This document shows positions 36,978 through 47,578 of a DNA stretch of 64,000 nucleotides, piece after piece (positions within the stretch are counted from its first letter, which is position 1; each line of letters starts with the position of its first letter). Position numbers and translations under genes: made by a program. The stretch is from Pseudofabraea citricarpa (lineage: Eukaryota > Ascomycota > Leotiomycetes > Helotiales > Dermateaceae): contig JAPWGK010000012.1 of the NCBI GenBank assembly GCA_029641185.1, forward strand, positions 62,001 to 126,000. The letters run 5' to 3'. The notes beneath the pieces are model-generated. The model saw only the letters and a list, made by a program, of their open reading frames with translations. It was not told the origin of the DNA and made no database searches.

Positions 36978-38478
36978 ATGGTTGTTGTCATGGCGAGCAA
37001 TGGGTACGTGAATTGAAGCTTTTTCCCATTCCGCAGCCGCTGAAGATCCGGCACCTGGACACCCTAGCTGCGCGTTCCGAGCATTCCAGGAACATCGTGG
37101 TAGCATCTCTCCCTGAGCTGCCCTCTGCCATGTGTCGGAACGCGGGCATTTTCAATTGTCACTTATATCGCGACTGGAATCTCGCATGCTAACTCACAAT
37201 TGCCTTCGCAGAATGCCTCACTCTGCCCCTCCACCGGCGGCGAACATAGTCCCCCCTCCGGCTGCTGCCCCACCACAAAATTATCTCGAAAATGGAAGAT
37301 TATACCACGGCTTTCGGAAAGGAAAATACATGTACCCATGCGACGAGGTAATATTCAATCCTCCCGCGTCGCGATGTTGCTCTGGTGCGGCTTGCTAATT
37401 CGTTGGGGTTCTGCAGCAAGAGATGGATCGCATGGACATATTCCACAAGTTCTTCTCGGTGGCCAGACGGGATCAATTGCACTCGACTCCCTTCATCCGC
37501 AATTACGAAGGGCCGCGCATCTTAGATTTAGGAACTGGCACCGGAATCTGGGCCATTGATATGGCGGAGTACGTGTAGAAATACCTCAGGTGCCCCGCTT
37601 GCGCTGACCCTGACTAGCAAGTATCCAATGGCCGAAGTACGGGGTTTGGATCTGTCCCTCATCCAGCCAGCGAAGTAAGTTCAATTGCAAACCCTCGAAT
37701 CAACCCACGCTAATGTTCTGGTAGGATCCCACCAAACCTCTCCTTTGCGCAACGTGATATCGAATCACCGTGGCACGGATTGGATCTCGATTCCTGGGAT
37801 CTGATACACATGAGAATGCTGGCTGGCAGCATATCGAGCTGGCCAGAGATGTATTCCAAGATATTCAGGTACGCAGCTTGGATCTCTCTCTCGAATTCCA
37901 CACTAACTCGTGAATAGACACTTGAAACCTGGCTATGGTTGGCTCGAACACGTCGAGATCGATATCATGCCCCGGTGCGATGATGGTACCTTGCAACCAA
38001 ACTCTGCTCTCGCCCACTGGGGTGAGTACCTGCTGGACGCAACGGCGCGTGCATACAAACCTCTGGCCTACAACACCGAGACTCGGGCCATGCTCGAGGC
38101 GCAAGGATTCGTCGAGGTCCAAGAAACAGTAATCAAAGTCCCACTGAACCCCTGGCCTGCGGATCCGCATCTCAAAGATATTGGAAGGTGGTACAACCTA
38201 GGCCTCACTCAAGGTCTGGAAGCTGTATCACTGGGACCACTGACGAGGGTGTTCGGGTGGAAGAAAGAGGATGTGGACCGATTGGTATCAGAAGTAAAAC
38301 GAGAGATGTGTTCTCGCAGGTACCATTCGTACTGCAACATGTAAGTATCCCCCTTTCCCCTGCTTCTGTCGGGTTTCCCTCCAACCTGGGGCACTCCAAC
38401 TAGCCGACCTCATTCGCCAGAAACTGACGCATCATCTACAGTCACATCTGGATCGCTCGCCGCCCAGCCGAAGCTTGA
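36978..38478 (+). CDS. laeA: LaeA/LAE1-like methyltransferase, global regulator of secondary metabolism
   Basis: SAM-dependent methyltransferase-like nuclear regulator that acts with velvet proteins to control secondary-metabolite clusters and development. Seven exons: 36978-37003, 37212-37347, 37417-37568, 37618-37674, 37725-37868, 37918-38340 and 38442-38478, giving 324 residues. SAM motif I is [14 protein letters not shown] (89-102). Other family marks are [37 protein letters not shown], the [14 protein letters not shown] stretch, [18 protein letters not shown] and the final HIWIARRP. The first exon is provisional: a 208-nt intron would join MVVVMASNG in frame to MPHSAPPP. Without it translation starts at 37213, nine residues later. 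The N-terminal region is Pro/Ala-rich and much shorter than in Aspergillus LaeA. A paralogous LaeA-like methyltransferase cannot be excluded without a phylogeny. Confidence 0.85.
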
Positions 38479-40177
38479 AACGACACGTTCAATCTTGTAC
38501 GACCCAAAGCTATCAAATTTCTGCACGACATAGTTTCCGGCTTCCGCCTACACAGGCTCCGGGTTCCAGAGCAGAGAAACAAATTATCCATCTGGAAGGC
38601 CCGAATCTGACATCTAATTTAACCTTGCGAAGACCGATTTCAAATGCCCACTGAAAAAAGACCAAGAAAAAGACCAAAAAAAACCGAGCCGGATGTAGTC
38701 AGATACGTGGCGACGCATGCACGCACGATATGCATGTTCGATGCAATGTAACATTAACCCACTCTTTTCCAGTCGATTTGACCTCACAGATTCGAGCGGG
38801 TACGGGGACCGGTAAAAAGGAGGAGAATTTTGTCATATTTCTAGAAACAGAAGGAGAAGGGTGGCCTCTCTCCCCCCCTCGTGTGTTTTACGGTGTTCAG
38901 GTTGGATTGTTTGCTCTTTTTCAGTGGCCTTGGTTGAAGCGAGGCTCAAAAGAATTCCTGGTGCGTCGGATCGCAACGGTCCGTAGCGGACAATCTGTTG
39001 GGTTGGTGGTGTCGAGGGGACGAGGCGACGAGGGCCATGACCGACGCGATGTGATAGGCCGAGTGTTGTGTTGTGTTGGTGTGGTGCGGCTTGCGACGGA
39101 GACGGATCAGCGAACCACTGCTTTGGGTATTGGAGGATGAACAATGTGATACGACGAATGTACGAGATTGAAATTTTTTCTTCTTCTTCCCGACGGTCTG
39201 GACAAAGCGGGCGGCGTTGGAGTGTTTGGGAGTGCTGGGTGTGTTGGGTGCGTTGGGTGCGTTGGGAGTGTTGGAACTTGGAAGCTACCTACCTGTTGGA
39301 AATGTTTGATTTTATTTTTTTTCTGCTGGGGTTCGCTCTTACCCGCGACACTGATTTTTGAGGGGCGGGTTTTTCTGTTGCTCTGCGAAAGAAAAGATGG
39401 AGAGAGAATAAATGGTGGCGCGACGAACGGATTAGGATCTGCGAATGAATGGGAATCATGACTTGTCAGTCAAACAAAGCCAGCCGAGATCAAGTTCGAG
39501 TTCGGGAGCCCATGGTCAAGTCAGTCATACGTTGATATATGCATGCGTGCATGCGTTCATGCATGTCTCTGTCTTTTTCTTTCTGGGACTCGGAGTCGGC
39601 GGAGTCGGCGGAGTATGCATGGATGTATGTATGCATGGATGGATGGATGGATGTATGGATGGATGTATAGGCATGAGCATGAGTCGATGAGATGTGAATT
39701 GGGAATTGGGAATTGGGATGGAACAAAGAAAGGAACAAAGAAAGAAGGAAGGGAGGGAGGGTTTCTATGAAGAGAATAAATAAATAAAAACAGAAAGTGA
39801 GAGGGAGGGAGGGAGATTGAAGAAATCAAAAAAGAATTATTGAGAAATTCTTGGATTCTGATGACTGAGTGATGACTGATTGCTGATTGAGTTGTAACTA
39901 TATATTCAGGTAGGTGATTAATACTCGTGTGGTTTTTTTGTGTGGGTTTTTTGGGATTTGGGATTTTGGGATTTGGGAGATAAAGATGAGCACGAGGAGA
40001 AGATGAAATAGAGAAATAGAGAAATAGAGAAATGGACGTGCTAGTTTTGGATTGTGTTGACTCGACTTGGCACTTGAGATTTTCGAGATAGCTGAGATTC
40101 GAGATAGCTGAGAGGGGAGAAGAGGGGGGGAGGGGTGGGGGGAACTTGGTTCAAATGGATTAGAAAGATCCCTTTTT
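38479..40177. other. laeA downstream region, G-rich with simple repeats
   Basis: After the laeA stop the plus strand becomes G- and T-rich, the reverse of the C-rich upstream side. Repeats include TGGGTGCGT units near 39235-39265 and GGATG units near 39620-39670. The open frames here (for example 38730-39140 and 39168-39461) carry no domain. The G-rich strand means the minus strand is pyrimidine-rich, as promoters and leaders of leftward transcripts are. Confidence 0.4.
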
Positions 40178-40715
40178 GTTAGGTTTGGGTTTATTGGGTT
40201 TGTTGGGTTTGCGCCTTGGGGTTGGGTCTGGGTTTCTAGAGAATGGAGATCGAAATCGCGTTTTAAGATATATGTAGGTAGGTAGGACGTGAGGAAGTAT
40301 GTGAGTATCTTTGTCTATATCAGCTCCAGTATAGGTATAGGTATATATCCCAAAACGGTGCACGGATGCGCAGGTGTACGGGTATACTCTCTCTTCCTCT
40401 TCTTTCTCTTTCCTTTCTTTTTTTCTTTTTCTTTTTTCTTTTTTCGTTGGGTTTGGGTCTGAATCTGGGTTTGGTTGGGTTTGTTGGGTTTATTGGGTTT
40501 GGGTTTATGTTTATGTTCGGGTTTATGTTTGGGTTTCTAGAGATAAAGATATATATATGCCGTGAATGTGAGTAACTGAGTAACTAAGTTATACTGATAT
40601 AAGTATAGGCGTAAATGTAAGGGAGTGTCTTTGTCTATATCAGCTCCAGTATAGGTATAGGTGTAGGTATAGGTATAGGTATAAATTACCTAAAACGGAG
40701 CGCGGGTGCGCGGTG
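40178..40715. repeat. Imperfect tandem duplication of about 320 bp containing GGGTTT runs
   Basis: Copy 1 runs from about 40178 to 40385, copy 2 from about 40446 to 40715. Shared landmarks in the same order are GGGTTTATTGGGTTT-type runs, GGGTTTCTAGAG (offset 300), TTGTCTATATCAGCTCCAGT (offset exactly 320) and AAAACGG followed by a GTGCGC-like word (offset 340). The drift of offsets reflects extra GTATAG units in copy 2. The GGGTTT runs are irregular and interrupted, so they are not telomere repeats. Confidence 0.8.
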
Positions 40716-40934
40716 CATGCAACGAGGCGACGAGGAAAACGAGGCGAGGATGTAAGCAGAAAAAAAGAGAAGAAGAAAAAAAAGAGGAGAGGAGAGATCC
40801 GGTGGGTTGGTAGCGAATCGGAATTGCGAATGAGAATAGAAATGGGGAATGGGAATGGGGAATGGGTCGGGGGTTTTGGGAGGGAGGGAAAAGAAGGAGG
40901 GGAGATGGGTTAGAGGATGAGCTGAGTTTTTTTT

Positions 40935-40960
40935 GGGGGGGGGGGGGGGGGGGGGGGGGG
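40935..40960. repeat. G26 homopolymer
   Basis: Twenty-six consecutive G residues following a T-run. Such a run could form a G-quadruplex, and its length in the assembly is likely unreliable. Confidence 0.9.
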
Positions 40961-41620
40961 TTGTTTTTTTAGTTGCTTCTTGTTCTTGTCTTCGTGCTTT
41001 TCGCATTATAGGTTATTCTAATCTCAACCACTTGCTTTTGCTCTTGTAAAAGCTGCGAGATATTTCCAGATTCGCCAAACTGTTCTTGTTTTCTTCTCTT
41101 TTTCCTCTTGAGAATCAAGTGCTACAAACTAAGTAAAATCCGGGGTTAATTTTTCTTTTTCTTCTTCTTCTCGTTCGTGCTTGTCGTATTTTTATGATAG
41201 GTAGCTTGTTTTGTTTTCGGACTACCTGCCCTGACTCTTGCTTTCATCTCTACTCTTACACGGCTCGGCTCGGCTCGGCTCGGCTGCGAGAGATCTTTAT
41301 ATTCGCCGAACTGTTTTTCTTTTCTTTTTTCCCTTTTTTTTTGTTTTTTTTTGGATACCTCTCTTTGTATCTTAGTGACGATAAAATCTACCCTCTTCTC
41401 ATACCCCAAACTTGGAATTATGATTATAATAATAGAAAATCAATCTGTCGGATTATAGAAGCTGCGCGCTGTTTATTTTGGTTATGTATAAAAAGAAAGG
41501 CGAGTATGACTTGTAAAAGTTACTTGATTGTAAAGACGAGAGCAAAAGGTACGAGTCTGCGATTTTGGTTGTTGGTCGCTTACTTGGTTACTTGCTTTCT
41601 TGCTTGCTTGGTAAGTTAAT

Positions 41621-41692
41621 AGATTGATAGATTGATAGATTGATAGATTGATAGATTGATAGATTGATAGATTGATAGATTGATAGATTGAT
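41621..41692. repeat. 8-bp tandem repeat AGATTGAT, nine units
   Basis: Nine essentially perfect 8-bp units (72 bp). It is non-coding and flanked by unrelated sequence. Confidence 0.93.
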
Positions 41693-42940
41693 ACGGTGTT
41701 TGTGGCGCTCGCTCGTTTGGATATCTTGTTCCCTAATCGAACTCTGTTTTTTCTTAGCTGGGAAGAAGTGATTTTACTTTCTCTTTTTTCTTTTGTTCTT
41801 TTTTTTTTAGCTAAGAATTTTACTATTGGTGTCGTTTTGGGTTTGATTTTTGGATATTATTTAGCGTCTGAGTTGGTAGAGGAGAGGGAGTAAGAAGGTA
41901 GACGGCGTTATGTAAATGGGAGAAGAAGAAGAAGAAAAAGGAGGGGAAGAAGAGGATAAAAGTTTGAATTAAGAAGTTTCAAAATTATATATACCGCGCT
42001 GGTTTATTTGCTATCGTGATTGCGTCTCTAGATGTAAGACCGGTCTTAGCGTAGACAAGTAAAGAGTAAAGGTTAGAGATAAGACTCGACCTTGACTTTG
42101 CGAGTAGAGTAAGGCTGGCTGTGTAATATCTATATGTGATATGTGACGCTTTTCCTGCTTTCCTAGATCTTGATTCTTAAACCTTATTAGATATTAAGAT
42201 AATTATAATATCTCTCTCTTTCTCCTTCTCTCCCTCTCTTTCTCTTAAGAATGAAACCTGTGACTTTGTGCTTGTTAGATGAATTCTTAATCCTTTCTTA
42301 TCATTTTGTCCTCGTGTTCTTGTGTTTAGTCTTTTGATTTCATCAAGTATTTTCTCAATCTCCAGTCTCCAACAGGAGAGTATCCAGGCATTTAAGTAAA
42401 TAACACATTTATATTTCAGAAGTCTTCTAGTAAAAAGCCCGGTGATCAATGTCTTAACATCTCCCTACCTGCCTCTCTTAAACCCGAAAACGATAGATGC
42501 AAGAGATTTCAAATTAGGATCAAGTGAGATCGAGTAAGCTTCGCAGGTGTTAATAAAACAACTAGCATATAACAAAAGCTGAATCTCTATCGATGAGAGC
42601 TAGTAGTTCGGCTACATTCGTTTGTGATTTGGATATTTGTAATTTATATTATCAGTGTCACGTATAGGCTAGTTAGTACATATAACTCTTGCCTCTACAG
42701 AGCATCCGAATAGCAGCATCATTATCACCTATTATACCGTATGGTAGTACTATCGAATCACGTCTAAGTAACCAAGCTAGCAGCCTAGCACCGGGCGTCT
42801 AGTCAGGTACAAAACAGACGTCTAGTTAATATAATCGTCATCGGCGTCCAGTTAGAAATACGATTAAGAGACCAGCAACAGACGTCAAGTCTACGAGCAA
42901 TTGGCTACTAGTACCTGTCCCCTCACTCAGAATTGTAGTA

Positions 42941-44811
42941 CGCGGGTTTAGAACTTCGTCTGAGCCTTCGGTTGAAAGAGTATTCTCTTCTCTGGAATTT
43001 GGGTGTTGCACCGCTGGCTACAAAAGCTTATAGACTTTTTGGGACTATAATACCAGCTTCATCATCATCCATCATACCACAATTGGTAAGATTTATTCTC
43101 TGCTGGAGTAATCTTGCTATCAGTAGTGCTCTTGTTGTCAGGGCTCGAGGTGGTATGGTGGACTTGTGCACTAAACTTGCTGGCAAATCCAGATACATCT
43201 TCCCAGCAAAGTATTCTTGCTAAGCGTGACTAAGGAATTGGTCGGACCCGGTCTGCTGTGTGACCTTGGTCAAGGCTTTTCTTTGGTAAGCTGAACGGTA
43301 GTGTTGCAGCAAACACGAGCGCAGGTACGATGTGTTGTGTGGTCGTCTGTTGCTTGTGGGTAGTCTTCTTGACTGACTCCTGATCAAGCGCCAAGGTTTT
43401 AACATTGTAGCGATCATTCGGGGTTCTAAATACACATGGCCTTTTTTATTTTGTTGGATTACAGACTGTGATTCAGATATATAGTATCAAAACTATGATT
43501 CTAGATTTGAACTTTTGACGCACTCAAATTTGTGACATGGTGGGTGCTCGCTTACTTAGTTCAGAGGTATGGTCCTGTATGGAGGTAAAGAGTTGCTTAG
43601 AATGTGCTATTCAATCAAGAGATATAAGATCTGGAAGGTTTCATGTGACGTGTAAGTATGAAAATAAAACATATGCTTTGGATATATACTATGGAGAAAG
43701 CATCTGATAGCTGAATTGAGACTGGAGATTGCTACGGAAAGAAAGGAATATCCAGTTCCAATTGAGATTGCTACGGACTTGACCTGAGCAATAAATATGT
43801 AATTTCAACCATAACTTGAATATAACATGTATCATAATCTAATGAGATAGGGGTTGCGTAAAAGTTAGCGTCAACAAATAAGCGAGAACTACTAGTCCCC
43901 CCTTTTTAATTTCTGTCCTCGCTAAAAGAAAACCCCCAAAAAACCGCAAAAAGGGAAGCACTTATCAGAGAGCGCCAGAATCAAAATTCACATGATGCCT
44001 GCTGCAACACGTACATAGATCGCACATACATACAGGTGATAGAATCTCTAGGCCTCCTTTCCACATCTTCCACCTTGATCATCCTAATAACAACATCGAC
44101 ATCAACCAGGGAATGTAAATATGCGGGAGCTCCACCACCCAAGTCTACAAGTGTGCCTGCTGCAAGATACAGATGGCTCGCGCGTGCGCGTTATAAATAG
44201 GGAATTCCACTTGAGCCCCGAGGAGTCAGCACCTCACCAAGCTGTTGCTGCCCTAGCTTTGCAGGGTCTTGGTTTTCGGCTCAACGATCCTGCTCTTGAT
44301 ACTCTTCGAGTCAGAACCAGTGCCAGAGCCAGATTCACTGCCAGTGCCAGCGCTTCATTCTACCCCTTCTTCTCTATCACCTCTAGCCTTGACAACAAGA
44401 ACCCTCCTAATAGCAAGATAACTCCAGCAGCGAATAACTCCTACCTATAATATTTACGTTGAAAAGTACAAATATCCAATTCACAAATGAACCTAGCTAA
44501 GAGATAGGGTTTGACTAATAGTACTTAGTTTATACAAATATTTAAGATATAGAAAGTAAATAATATAGAATTAAATTATAAGTATAATAATCTAAAATTA
44601 TATATTAGAATTAGCGACAAATTAGAGAGCCTACCTTAGAGAAAATACAAACAAAATAAATACACGCGTAAGCGAAGTGAATAACTAACTCCCTTAGTAA
44701 GAATGGAAAGAAGAAAAAAAATAGACAAAAAAGAAATTTTACTTCATAGTAGATTACCTGAGAAGGTAACTCTCTCTCTTCACTTTAGAGTGAGATAGTG
44801 CTTTGAAGTTG
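42941..44811. other. AT-rich intergenic DNA, no supported gene
   Basis: Frames at 42972-43223, 43220-43435 and 44121-44450 show no domain. A TTATAAATAG box at about 44192-44201 is followed by no gene within 1 kb. From 44450 to 44760 the sequence is extremely A/T-rich. Confidence 0.45.
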
Positions 44812-44959
44812 AACCGCTGGACCTAGACGCATCCTGGTTAGGACCCATCTAGGTACGTCTGCGAATGGTACAGACTTGGCAGTGTAACCGCTGGACCTAG
44901 ACGCATCCTGGTTGGGACCCATCTAGGTACGTCTGTGAATGGTACAGACTCGGCAGTGT
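44812..44959. repeat. 74-bp tandem duplication
   Basis: Two adjacent 74-bp units (44812-44885 and 44886-44959) differ at only a few positions, all transitions. Each unit contains an ACCTAG...CTAGGT inverted repeat, so each copy can fold into a hairpin. It sits about 340 bp upstream of the microexon gene, in its presumed promoter. Confidence 0.9.
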
Positions 44960-45258
44960 TAGTAGGATTTGTATAGACGTGTAATGAGGACCACTACGCC
45001 GCGCTGCCAACTACCCAATTTGTTTGAATAGATTTGCTTAACGAGATATATAACTACCTACCTAGGTACGCTATCGAGTTAAGCGAGAATATCGCCCACC
45101 CCCCTTTTCGCACTAGCGTGTTTACCACGCGCGCGCCCTCGATGGTAAGATATATCTTCACAGATCGAGCTCTCTCTTTCTTTTTCTTCTTCGCGCCGCG
45201 CACATACTTGTTGTTGAGACCCTACTGCTACCAACCACCAACCACCAATACACACAGT

Positions 45259-45292
45259 AACAACAACAACAACAACAACAGCAACAACAGCA
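45259..45292 (+). promoter_or_regulatory. CAA-repeat leader just before the microexon-gene start codon
   Basis: An ACAACAACAACAACA-type run, interrupted by two GCA units, ends 3-4 bases before the ATG at 45296. CAA repeats give unstructured 5' leaders that favour ribosome scanning; that role here is inference. Confidence 0.5.
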
Positions 45293-45295
45293 ATC

Positions 45296-46624
45296 ATGCC
45301 AACCAACAGACAGCAGCTTGAGGAGCTCGTGAACAACCTGGGCGGCACGACCGAATTCTTCCCCCGCCGTGGCCTCGACCAGAGATGGACAGCCGCCGTG
45401 ACCTACCTTGGTCACAGAGATGAGACCACCGAGCACGAATCTGTGACTCGCAAGTCCCGAGCCATCGAGGCCGTCTCTGCTTTGGCGCTGGTTCGTTTGG
45501 CGGTGAGTTGATGCAAATGCCAAATGCTTTTGAAGTACTGAAACTGATATGATGAATGTATCAGGCACTGTACCCAGACCACGTCCCCGCCACCGCCACC
45601 ACCACTGCCACTGTAAGATACATGTCTTTCACCTCGTTGAGTTACCCATGCTGACTTGCTTTGTAGACTGATGTGGTTTCAACTTCATCTGCGGCTCCGG
45701 CCAACGATCTTGCTGCTGCTCCTGCTGCTGCTCCTGCTCCTGAGCCTGCGCCTGTTGCTTCTGCCCCGGCTGCTCCTGTCGAAGTCCCTCCTGTTGGTGT
45801 AAGTCAACAACAAACTCAGCATCGGATCTCAAGGCTAACTCACCACGCAGCCTTATGGCTCAGCAGAGCTTGCTCTGTTTGCACCCCCAAGCACTGTAAG
45901 TCCTCTCCATACATACCAAGTTCGCCAAGGTACAATACTGATTCTCCTAGCAGCCTTCCAGCTCAGCAGAGCTTGCTCTGTTTGCACCTCCGGATCCTGT
46001 TGGTCCTGTCGATCCCGTCAGTCTTCTATATACACCACATCAACCCGCAAATGCTAATTCATCTAGCAGGCCTCCAGCTCAACAGAACTTGTTCTGTTTG
46101 CTCCTGTAAGTTCTCCATATCTTCTCATCAACAGTCTGCGATACTAATTCAGTTCACAGCAACCCAGCGCAGCAGGGCGTGCCCGGCTGGTCAACCTTCT
46201 CGCGGTAAGTCTCTCATACATACATACCCGATCACTAGGATAAAACTGACTTGACCATTCCAAGCTTCTCGACAGCGCAGGTTTTCCGGTCCCGCCAAAC
46301 GTAAGTTCTCGTCCCTCCCCCTTAAATACTGAATACTCATGTCATACTTTTGAAGTTTGCCACCGCACCACCACCTGGCCCGATGCCAAATCGAATGGAG
46401 CAAGTAAGTGAATAGTCCCGAGTCATTCAAGGAAAGCAACTAACACAATCTAGCGAGCTCACCAGCACGTGTGGGAGATGGTCTGCCGTTTTGTGGACAT
46501 GGAGGAGGGGGAGGAGCATGCCGCCAACATGGCCGCGTGGAACGTCCACGCATTTATCTGGTACCTGATCCGCCGGATAGATGGGGACGGAGATGTGAGG
46601 ATGGAGCACGATCGTCCTACATAG
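45296..46624 (+). CDS. Ten-exon microexon protein with repeated SSAELALFAP peptide, function unknown
   Basis: I do not recognise a family. Exons: 45296-45502, 45565-45612, 45667-45798, 45851-45895, 45954-46016, 46070-46105, 46160-46204, 46265-46300, 46356-46403 and 46454-46624. All nine introns are 50-62 nt, mostly with donor GTAAGT, and all are phase 0, so each exon is a whole number of codons. The product is 276 residues. Exons 4, 5 and 6 encode PYGSAELALFAPPST, PSSSAELALFAPP plus an extension, and ASSSTELVLFAP; exon 7 (QPSAAGRARLVNLLA) is a diverged DNA-level relative. Exon 3 is an Ala/Pro-rich linker. Exon 1 (69 codons) ends in a basic helix (TRKSRAIEAVSALALVRL) with a faint double-stranded-RNA-binding-domain look, which is a weak inference. 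The last exon is a charged helical segment. There is no signal peptide. Frame continuity across nine junctions is strong evidence for a real gene. Confidence 0.8.
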
Positions 46625-47578
46625 GACATGTTCAAGTTTAATTTCCTTTTTTTTTTTTTTTTTAAATTCCGGGTTTAAAATGAATCCCTCCCTTGTGGAG
46701 TTTTTTTTTCGTTGTTTGAAAGTACTACCTCAATAGCAACAAGAGTTATGCTGGCAACAAGAGTGACCTTGATACTAAAGCTGCAGCCAACTTGATGATG
46801 CCACCGCACAAGAAGTCGAAACCTACCAACAACCACAGAATAGTTCGGAATGTCGGTGTTGCTGTTGAGTCGTCTGTAGATGTATATTTCGACTGTCGCC
46901 GTCGATAGTCTGGCTTTGAAGATATTAGATCTAACTCAATGATGCTAGATGAGGAGGGGAATAACAAAAGTCTGAAATCTTCCAATGAATTTCCTTCTCA
47001 CGTTTCCAAGTATAGACTAGACAGTTAATCTGAAAGGGGCTTTTGAACTGGTCCCTTTAATATTAGAGTTAGCCTGTTTTATCAAACATCGAACACCGGG
47101 AGACTTGATAAGCGCGAGCATGCTTTTATCTTTGTCTTTGTGTTTTCCATCGAGAGTAGCGCAAGGCATCCCGGAAGCCGCTGAGAGTATTAAGGAAGGC
47201 TTGGTTGTTGGGATTCGCCACTGGGAAATCGCGATGAAAGCACTTTGAAAGGTGGTTGGGCAATAAGTCGGTTCCAAAAGCCAATAGTGACTATGAGAAA
47301 ATGAATTATTCTGTTGTACTACACTTCTACATAGGCTAAATGTAAAAGATGCATGTTCTCCTGGAATTTCATAGGTCAAAAAGGCTGACAAAGATCTTAT
47401 CTGCATCTGTACCACCCAACCGTCTCCAGCCAAGATGCAGTGCCTCCTCTGGCTAACTTCCCACCCGAACTTGCGACAGTTGCCTTCTTCTTCTCCTTCT
47501 TCATTTTCTTCTTCTTCTGTATCCAAAACTTGAAACTCTACTCACCCCGCAAATACTACCTCTTGAGCGCTTATAAGA
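46625..47578. other. Intergenic between the microexon gene and the HET gene
   Basis: Starts with a T-run (about 46648-46664) in the 3' flank of the microexon gene. The minus-strand frames at 46746-46985 and 47017-47526 have no domain. TTCTTC-rich sequence at 47487-47520 and CTTATAAG just before 47579 belong to the HET gene promoter or leader. Confidence 0.5.

Larger units (their letters stand above)
40716..42940. other. Intergenic, simple-sequence rich
   Basis: Holds an uninterrupted G26 run (40935-40960), GGCTC units at about 41262-41285, and the TTGATAGA array at 41621-41692. A frame at 41194-41619 is built from low-complexity Phe/Leu runs. AT content rises after 41900. Related GGCGTCTAGT / GACGTCTAGT / GGCGTCCAGT words recur between 42790 and 42880. 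No gene was seen. Confidence 0.45.

Noticed and set aside
40178..40560. Telomere-like GGGTTT tracts
   Set aside because: Runs are irregular (GGGTTT, GGGTTG, GGGTCT), and flanking genes continue on both sides. Fungal telomeres are usually regular TTAGGG arrays.
44121..44450. 109-codon frame preceded within 1 kb by promoter-like words
   Set aside because: The TATA-like box lies inside the frame, the peptide is low-complexity (ARARFTASASAS), and no homology is recognised.
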